Assembly (NCBI GenBank): GCA_964650685.1
Contig: CAZYUW010000021.1
Span: 1-11,552 of the forward strand
Reading direction: 5' to 3'
Origin: Nitratifractor sp964650685
GTDB lineage: Bacteria > Campylobacterota > Campylobacteria > Campylobacterales > Sulfurovaceae
Length of the DNA stretch: 11,552 nucleotides
Part shown: in pieces, positions 7,466 through 11,552 of the stretch
Numbering within the stretch: the stretch's first letter is position 1
Layout: every line of letters begins with the position of its first letter
Notes under the pieces: model-generated
Database searches by the model: none
What the model saw: only the letters and a program-made list of their open reading frames with translations
What the model was told of the DNA's origin: nothing
Made by a program: the position numbers and the translations under genes

Positions 7466-8650
7466 TCAATCAGCACGCCCCATCACTGCGTCCAGCTCCA
7501 TCAATCCCGCCAGGCCATTGGCGACATATTTGGCTCTGGCTTCAAAGGCATCGAACAGTTTTTGCTGCTTTGGGTTGAGGGTTGCGTTGAGTTTGGCTTC
7601 GATCAAAACATTGTTTTCGGTGACAAAATCGATCTCTACCCCATCGACATAGAGGTAGCACGGTCGCAGATCTTTGATCTTGAGAAAAACGAGATTCTCA
7701 TAGATAGCTCCCTTGTCGCGATAACCGGTGATGACATTGCGCATCCCTACATCCGAAGCGTATATTTTGCGTGCGCTCTTGATCTGCTCGTTGAGTTTGC
7801 CGCATTTTTCAATGCTGTAGATCAGATAGGTCTCTTCGAAATAGTGAAAATACCGTTTGGCCGTATCGACACTTATCTCCAGGATCGAAGCGATTTTGTT
7901 GAAACTCAACTGCTTGCCGCTGCGCTCCATCAAGAGCTTGAAGCAGGCTTTGATGGTGTGGTTGCTGCGCAGGTTGTGGTGGGCAATGATATCTTTGGCA
8001 ATGATGTTGTCGATGAGATTTTGCAGATAGGTCACATCACCTGTCAGGACATATTCGGGCATACCGCCATCTTGCATATACTCCTCGAAATAGCTGTCGC
8101 GCAAGTGGCCATCGGCCTGCTTGATCTGCACATCGCGAAACAGCAAATACTCATCAAAATCCAACGGCATCACCTCCAGCATCCGCTGTCGGCCGGTCAG
8201 ATAGGCATGGCTGTCTTTGAACAACGATGCCGAAGAGCTCGAAGCGAAGATTTTGACATTTTCGAGATCGTAAAAATTTTTCAACTCTTGACGATACGAC
8301 GGCTTGGCGGTCACTTCGTCAAAAAAGAGATAGACTTTTTGAGCCGAGGGGAGCTTGTGGAGTTTCCGGTACGCCGTGACGATCTCACTGATGCTCATCT
8401 CATCGAGCGCGTAGAGATCGAGGCTGACATAAAACAGATGCTTCGGATCGATCTGCTCTTCATGGATCAAAATATCGATGAGAGTCTTGAGGATCGAAGT
8501 CTTACCCACCCGACGCAATCCAGTCAAAAAGACAATATCCCGATTGCCCAGCCATCCCCGCAATCTATCGAGATATTTGTCCCTGCGAATCCCATCGAAG
8601 CGGTATTCTCCCTCCCACCAGGGGTTCAATTTGTACAAGATTGCTTCCAA
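7466..8650 (-). CDS. AAA ATPase with DUF4143 / PD-(D/E)XK-like C-terminus
   Basis: The protein has 394 residues. An AAA_14-type ATPase fills residues about 35-165: Walker A GLRRVGKTS at 44-52, Walker B VYLFFDE with D111 and E112, and the family-typical GRQRMLEVMPLDFDEYL at 153-169. A winged-helix-like segment follows at 246-280 (LSFNKIASILEISVDTAKRY). The end is a DUF4143-type nuclease-like fold: E318 (IYENLVF), E339/D341 (VDGVEIDF) and E351/K353 (LIEAKL). Such proteins are abundant in bacteria and archaea as mobile, often solitary genes. Their biochemical role is poorly known, and toxin-like or defence roles have been suggested. The start is a TTG at 8650 with AGGA 6 bases upstream. The palindromic half-sites just upstream suggest autoregulation. 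The full set of ATPase and nuclease residues suggests the gene is functional. Confidence 0.9.
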   Translation of the reverse strand: MEAILYKLNPWWEGEYRFDGIRRDKYLDRLRGWLGNRDIVFLTGLRRVGKTSILKTLIDILIHEEQIDPKHLFYVSLDLYALDEMSISEIVTAYRKLHKLPSAQKVYLFFDEVTAKPSYRQELKNFYDLENVKIFASSSSASLFKDSHAYLTGRQRMLEVMPLDFDEYLLFRDVQIKQADGHLRDSYFEEYMQDGGMPEYVLTGDVTYLQNLIDNIIAKDIIAHHNLRSNHTIKACFKLLMERSGKQLSFNKIASILEISVDTAKRYFHYFEETYLIYSIEKCGKLNEQIKSARKIYASDVGMRNVITGYRDKGAIYENLVFLKIKDLRPCYLYVDGVEIDFVTENNVLIEAKLNATLNPKQQKLFDAFEARAKYVANGLAGLMELDAVMGRAD

Positions 8651-8659
8651 ACTATTTCC

Positions 8660-8702
8660 TATCGTATAAAATCTTTAGAAGTTATACGATAGTATCGTAT
8701 AA
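8660..8702. promoter_or_regulatory. operator-like palindrome plus third half-site before the ATPase gene
   Basis: TTATACGATA (8682-8691), a central G (8692) and TATCGTATAA (8693-8702) form a perfect palindrome with 10-bp arms. TATCGTATAA occurs again at 8660-8669, between the palindrome and the TTG start. On the minus strand TATAAC within the palindrome could serve as a -10 box, so a bound protein would block transcription of the ATPase gene. The regulator may be the ATPase itself, through its winged-helix segment, or an unlinked factor. Confidence 0.55.
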
Positions 8703-9281
8703 TTTTGGCTTAGTGAGAAAATTTAGTATTATCTCTTTATTCTATCGTTGCACCAATATATCAACCCTCATCCCGACCGCACAGGATACAATACAAGAGC
8801 ATTGAAAGAACATGGGATGATATCATCACAATATATCAAACAATTCGCAGCCAAAAGGTTCGAAAGCCGAGATTATAATGGATATCTTTGATGGAAAAAA
8901 TGCGATTGTGGAGCTTTTCGAAAAGTAAGATTTGACATTGGCAACAACAGGAGAGTGTCCAGATGAGGCGCACGGAGGCATAGAGAATTAATTGTGTGAC
9001 ACAAGAGGGGGAGCGACACAGATACTTCATGATGTTTGTGCGATATCGTTCTTCCGTGATCTTTGGTCAGACAAGTGTGGTTGTTTCGACCTCAAGACCT
9101 TTCAAACCCATAAACGACAACGCCAGCAAACACCCCCCCCAAAGCTGTTTCAAAAACGCTATATCATTTGAATTTGCAACAGGCTGCAATCGTGATGATG
9201 ATCGTGCCAACTATATATACAAAATCACAACAATAATGATAAAATAGATACAAAATACCATACTTTCGGCAAAAACCGCGA
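8703..9281. other. gene-poor spacer with coding fragments and a C8 tract
   Basis: No intact gene is convincing. The plus-strand frame 8727-8891 is open, without a good start, and includes HQYINPHPDRTGYNTRALKE, which has protein-like composition but which I do not recognise. On the minus strand, 9080-9245 reads two hydrophobic pieces in one frame, VGTIIITIAACC and ETALGGVFAGVVVYGFE, separated by a stop and next to a run of eight C (9133-9140, G on the minus strand). This could be a decayed membrane-protein gene. An 83-codon plus-strand frame at 8996-9247 lacks a ribosome binding site and any recognisable feature. Confidence 0.4.
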
Positions 9282-9305
9282 GTGAAGAAAAAAAAGGGGG
9301 GTGTG

Positions 9306-9701
9306 GTGATTGAAAAGATCGCATTTTTTATATTGGCGGGAGTGTATATGCTGGGGGCTGCGGAACCGGGTTTCCAGACATGTTACGACAAAGCAGGTTC
9401 GACCGCAGACGAAATTTCATGTATAGACAAAGAATACTCATACTACGATAAAATCCTGAATCAATACTACAAAGAGATCATGCGTCATTTCAGGAACGAT
9501 CCAGGAGAACGGAAATATCTTAGAGAAGCCCAGCGCGCATGGATTGTCTATCGCGACAAAAAATGCAGATTCGAAGGATATCCGATGAGAGGCGGCTCCG
9601 CAGAAAGTGTTATTGTATTTGGATGTAGAACGACCGAGACTAAAAAACGGGCTTTGGAGCTAAAGGCCATCGCCAAAGATATCAAAAACAACACTAACTG
9701 A
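9306..9701 (+). CDS. secreted LprI-domain (DUF1311) protein
   Basis: Started at the GTG at 9306 the protein has 131 residues. GTG codons at 9303 and 9282 are alternatives; I prefer 9306 because AAGGGGGG lies a few bases upstream, whereas 9282 has no ribosome binding site. The N-terminus (IEKIAFFILAGVYMLGAA) is a signal peptide with likely cleavage before EPGF. The mature part has the LprI N-terminal domain pattern (PF07007). Four cysteines at 26, 39, 87 and 107 would give two disulfides. It also has SYYDKILNQYY, LREAQRAWIVYRDKKC and a final GCRTTETKKRALEL. The family includes a lysozyme inhibitor of mycobacteria, but most members are periplasmic proteins of unknown role, so inhibition of lysozyme is only a possibility. 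The gene stands alone, with no clear promoter or terminator. Confidence 0.88.
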   Translation: MIEKIAFFILAGVYMLGAAEPGFQTCYDKAGSTADEISCIDKEYSYYDKILNQYYKEIMRHFRNDPGERKYLREAQRAWIVYRDKKCRFEGYPMRGGSAESVIVFGCRTTETKKRALELKAIAKDIKNNTN

Positions 9702-10202
9702 ATAGCCAGCTATTATCTGGATTTTATCCATGGCGCAATTTCATCTCTGAAAATTTTGCTTAAATCCCTACGCAAAACTTTCAAGTTTTCGCAAAAAAAC
9801 TTCACAAGATGTTTTCGGCCCATATCCTGAGAAAGGTGATAACCACAACCCACTTTCCGCTTCTCGGAATCACCTCTTTTGCTGCATTTACCGTAAAGCG
9901 CGATATACCAGATACCTTGAGATCATATGGGTAGAATAGCCTTTTTGTTGTCTTTTCCGAGATTCTGACGAGCGGGAAACAGCGGGCGTGTGTTTCACAC
10001 TCCAAAGAGGCGTGGTAGTGTTTGAATGGTGATCTCGAACAGGTCGCTTTCTTCAAATACAGTACTTGGAATCCAACATCTGATGCAAAATCCCGTTCTA
10101 TATACGAAATACGAAGCTGAAAAACAGGCACACCCGATCAGGGGAACCTGCGGTGGATATCCAGCGCCAAAGCCCATGGGTGTGGCGTGAGGTGTTTGAC
10201 GC
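9702..10202. other. stretch without a convincing gene
   Basis: A minus-strand frame (about 10131 to 9802, GTG start, 109 codons) is open but has no ribosome binding site, follows an in-frame TGA closely and is unusually rich in Cys and His. A plus-strand frame at about 9771-9941 (including LLGITSFAAFTVKRDIPDTL) is also open over the same bases, and both cannot be right. An inverted repeat AAAACTT/AAGTTTT lies at 9774-9789 without a following T run. The stretch may be a decayed gene; I cannot identify it. Confidence 0.35.
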
Positions 10203-10772
10203 TCAACGCCTGGCTTTGTAATCGTCTGACGAAAACGCCTCGAGATACATCACGATAACCGCCCAGATCATCAACCCATAGGCCATAGCTTTGAGGAGCG
10301 CGGAAATCACACCGTCATAGGAGATCATGCCAACCATACCCAGCAGATAGGCGAAATCGTGATACGAATCTACGCCGAGAAACGATTTCGAAGCAGGCAA
10401 AAACAGCCCTTCGTGCGCCGTAGAGAGATACCATGCCGTATACTGGAGCGAAAAACCGGTCACGAAGAGCGCAATCGCATATGGCATTTTCTGGGAACGC
10501 TTTCGATAATACATCGCTATCCATAGAGGCAACCCAAGCTGAAAAACGGTCCCGGCAGCCACCATAACCGGTTTTGGGCACGGAAGAAGATAGCACACTC
10601 CATGACCGGCTTCGTGCACAATCCCCAGTGCCTGCGAAACCACGAAATGGTACATGCCAAAAAGCCGCTCTCCTGTGGAGTGCCAAACCACATGAGATAC
10701 ATTGTAGGGAGAGAGGCGCGGGAACATCAACAGAAATATCAAAAAGATGAAAAATGTCGTTTTTGCGGCCAT
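10203..10772 (-). CDS. membrane protein with HEAGH motif, putative M50-like metallopeptidase
   Basis: The protein has 189 residues from the ATG at 10772 (a GTG sits one codon earlier). It has about five hydrophobic segments: near residues 5-20, 40-62, 69-87, 98-114 and 140-180. HEAGH at 53-57 inside LGIVHEAGHGVCYLL is a HExxH zinc-binding motif in a membrane-embedded setting, as in site-2-type (M50) proteases. After it come TVFQLGLPLWIA and, near residue 138, YHDFAYLLGMVG, where His138/Asp139 could supply the third zinc ligand. I recall a family of bacterial membrane proteins with the same 'HEAGH ... FQL..P ... HD..YLLG' order, annotated as zinc-protease-like and of unknown substrate. The start overlaps the stop of the upstream ORF by one base (TGATG), implying translational coupling. 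The protease function is inferred from motifs only. Confidence 0.8.
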   Translation of the reverse strand: MAAKTTFFIFLIFLLMFPRLSPYNVSHVVWHSTGERLFGMYHFVVSQALGIVHEAGHGVCYLLPCPKPVMVAAGTVFQLGLPLWIAMYYRKRSQKMPYAIALFVTGFSLQYTAWYLSTAHEGLFLPASKSFLGVDSYHDFAYLLGMVGMISYDGVISALLKAMAYGLMIWAVIVMYLEAFSSDDYKARR

Positions 10773-11143
10773 CACGGTCTCAAGTGTCGAATATAACTTC
10801 CGCGAAGATATCTCTCTAAAGATATCTTTTCAGGAAGTTTAAGTTTAAAGTACCTGTCTGTCGTCGGCAATGTCGGAACTCTGGAAACAGGATGCTTTCT
10901 GGAGAAACTATCATCTACCCATCCTGCATAAAACAGCAACTTCCTACATATCTCCTCCGCACTTTTGTCAGAGGCTCTTTTTTTTCGGTTTTCTATCTTG
11001 TCCGGAGATACCGATAAGATTTTGTCTTCGCTGTTCCTGTATTCGGGGTATTCGTTTTTCAGTTTTTTTATCACCTTTCTGAAGTGGGAACGCCACGAAA
11101 TCCATATCAGCAGCATGACTTTTTCGCCTTTAAAATCGCTCAA
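10772..11143 (-). CDS. hypothetical protein of 123 codons, possibly the tail of a broken gene
   Basis: The frame starts at a TTG (11143) that overlaps the TGA of an upstream open stretch, and ends in a TGA overlapping the ATG of the membrane metallopeptidase-like gene. The sequence is basic with protein-like codon use: WRSHFRKVIKKLKNEYPEYR, EEICRKLLFYAGWVDDSF and a LERYLRGSYIRHLRP end. I recognise no domain. No ribosome binding site precedes the TTG. A GTC ATG pair nine codons in offers a later start, also without a clear site. Because the stretch upstream in another frame also looks coding, this may be the 3' part of a longer gene split by frameshifts. It reads directly into the metallopeptidase gene, so the two were probably one transcription unit. 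Confidence 0.5.
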   Translation of the reverse strand: MSDFKGEKVMLLIWISWRSHFRKVIKKLKNEYPEYRNSEDKILSVSPDKIENRKKRASDKSAEEICRKLLFYAGWVDDSFSRKHPVSRVPTLPTTDRYFKLKLPEKISLERYLRGSYIRHLRP

Positions 11144-11373
11144 AAATATTTTACAACCGGTTTTGTGGAGTCGATGGTAAATACCGGAACCTTTGCGTGC
11201 TTGGCCAGCATATCCTCATATCTCATTTTATCCATTTTTTGCATTGAGTATCCCATATTTTGCGAAAATGTCTTTGTTCCCGGCAAATACTTCAGGTCTT
11301 CCCAATACGCCTCGATGGCAAAGACGAATAATTTATGGCAACTTCGCTGTATCTTTCCACCTTTTCAGGCTTT
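11141..11373 (-). pseudogene. open coding-like stretch without a start, middle of a broken gene
   Basis: A minus-strand frame runs without stops from just after an in-frame TGA near 11373 to a TGA at about 11143-11141. It includes KLFVFAIEAYWEDLKYLPG, then MDKMRYEDMLAKHAKVPVFT and DSTKPVVKYF. The composition is protein-like but no start codon with a ribosome binding site is seen. Its last residues meet the next ORF with a one-base frame change (TTTTTGAGC), so both may derive from one gene. Function unknown. Confidence 0.4.
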
Positions 11374-11418
11374 TGACACAGCTCGACAGATACGGAACCG
11401 ATACTGACGAAACGATCT

Positions 11419-11552
11419 CTACTGTCGCTTCTCTCTGGTCACTATCGACCAACTGATGTCCGAAATCTCCGGATGCGCTTTTATGAAAGAGTTGAGATCT
11501 TCGAGCGACATATTTCTGATCAGATCGAGCTCCTTCCTGGAATACCCCAGTC
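11419..11552 (-). CDS. C-terminal end of an unknown protein (5' end outside window)
   Basis: The minus-strand frame from the window edge to a TAG at 11421-11419 reads LGYSRKELDLIRNMSLEDLN followed by SFIKAHPEISDISWSIVT. It has natural helix-forming composition but no recognised domain. The same frame stays open after the TAG for about 40 codons (RDRFVSIGSVSVELCQKPEK and onward), so the stop may be a lesion rather than the native end. A second frame is also open over the same bases, which lowers confidence. Confidence 0.4.
   Translation of the reverse strand, partial: LGYSRKELDLIRNMSLEDLNSFIKAHPEISDISWSIVTREKRQ

Noticed and set aside
7400..8692. A 430-codon open frame on the plus strand.
   Set aside because: It is the mirror of the ATPase gene, which has clear Walker and DUF4143 motifs on the other strand; the plus-strand translation shows no domain and no ribosome binding site.
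8858..8871. GGTTCGAAAGCC resembling a tRNA T-arm.
   Set aside because: The stem does not pair beyond two bases and no acceptor or anticodon arms are found nearby.
10801..10835. Two AGATATCT repeats near the end of the 123-codon ORF.
   Set aside because: They are short, lie within the coding stretch and have no associated promoter or second feature.
1..11552. CRISPR arrays, rRNA or tRNA genes, integrase and attachment sites.
   Set aside because: No regularly spaced repeats, no RNA-gene signatures and no recombinase were seen on either strand.

Overview
The window looks like an accessory region of a Campylobacterota (Epsilonproteobacteria) chromosome, most likely a Sulfurovum- or Sulfurimonas-like organism. 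This is an inference. It rests on moderate-to-low GC, -10 boxes (TATAAT) without clear -35 boxes, a RecG-like N-terminus of the short Campylobacterota style, and the mix of a giant RecQ/UvrD fusion, DUF4143 ATPase and BrnT/BrnA genes. No rRNA, tRNA or CRISPR array is visible.

Layout. (1) 1-469, minus strand: a CopG/BrnA-type antitoxin cut by the window edge, preceded by the C-terminal half of a BrnT-type toxin. That half is joined, in another reading frame, to a 33-codon stub resembling the start of recG. (2) 539-5603, minus strand: a compact operon with a small two-helix membrane protein followed by a 1604-residue protein that joins a DnaQ-like exonuclease, a RecQ-type helicase and a UvrD/PcrA-type helicase. 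A TATAAT box, repeated GAACAT half-sites and a possible 24-codon ORF lie just upstream. (3) 5604-6366: AT-rich, gene-poor DNA with a transposase-like helix-turn-helix relic. (4) 6367-7253, minus strand: a secreted Sel1-repeat protein whose promoter sits in a second, decayed brnT relic. (5) 7466-8702, minus strand: an AAA ATPase/DUF4143 protein with a striking 10-bp-arm palindrome and a third copy of the half-site upstream. (6) 8703-9281: gene-poor, with a C8 tract and gene fragments. (7) 9306-9701, plus strand: a secreted LprI-domain (DUF1311) protein. (8) 9702-10202: no convincing gene. (9) 10203-11552, minus strand: a membrane protein with an HEAGH metalloprotease-type motif, overlapping by one base a 123-codon ORF of unknown function. 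Upstream of that lie broken coding pieces in several frames up to the window end.

Interpretation. The region mixes intact single genes with toxin-antitoxin relics, truncated genes and frame-broken fragments, as expected of an integration and decay hotspot. The most interesting intact unit is the membrane protein plus exonuclease-RecQ-UvrD operon. It could serve DNA repair or defence against foreign DNA, but nothing in the window proves which. The uninterrupted 4.8-kb helicase ORF argues against poor sequence quality as the cause of the broken frames elsewhere.
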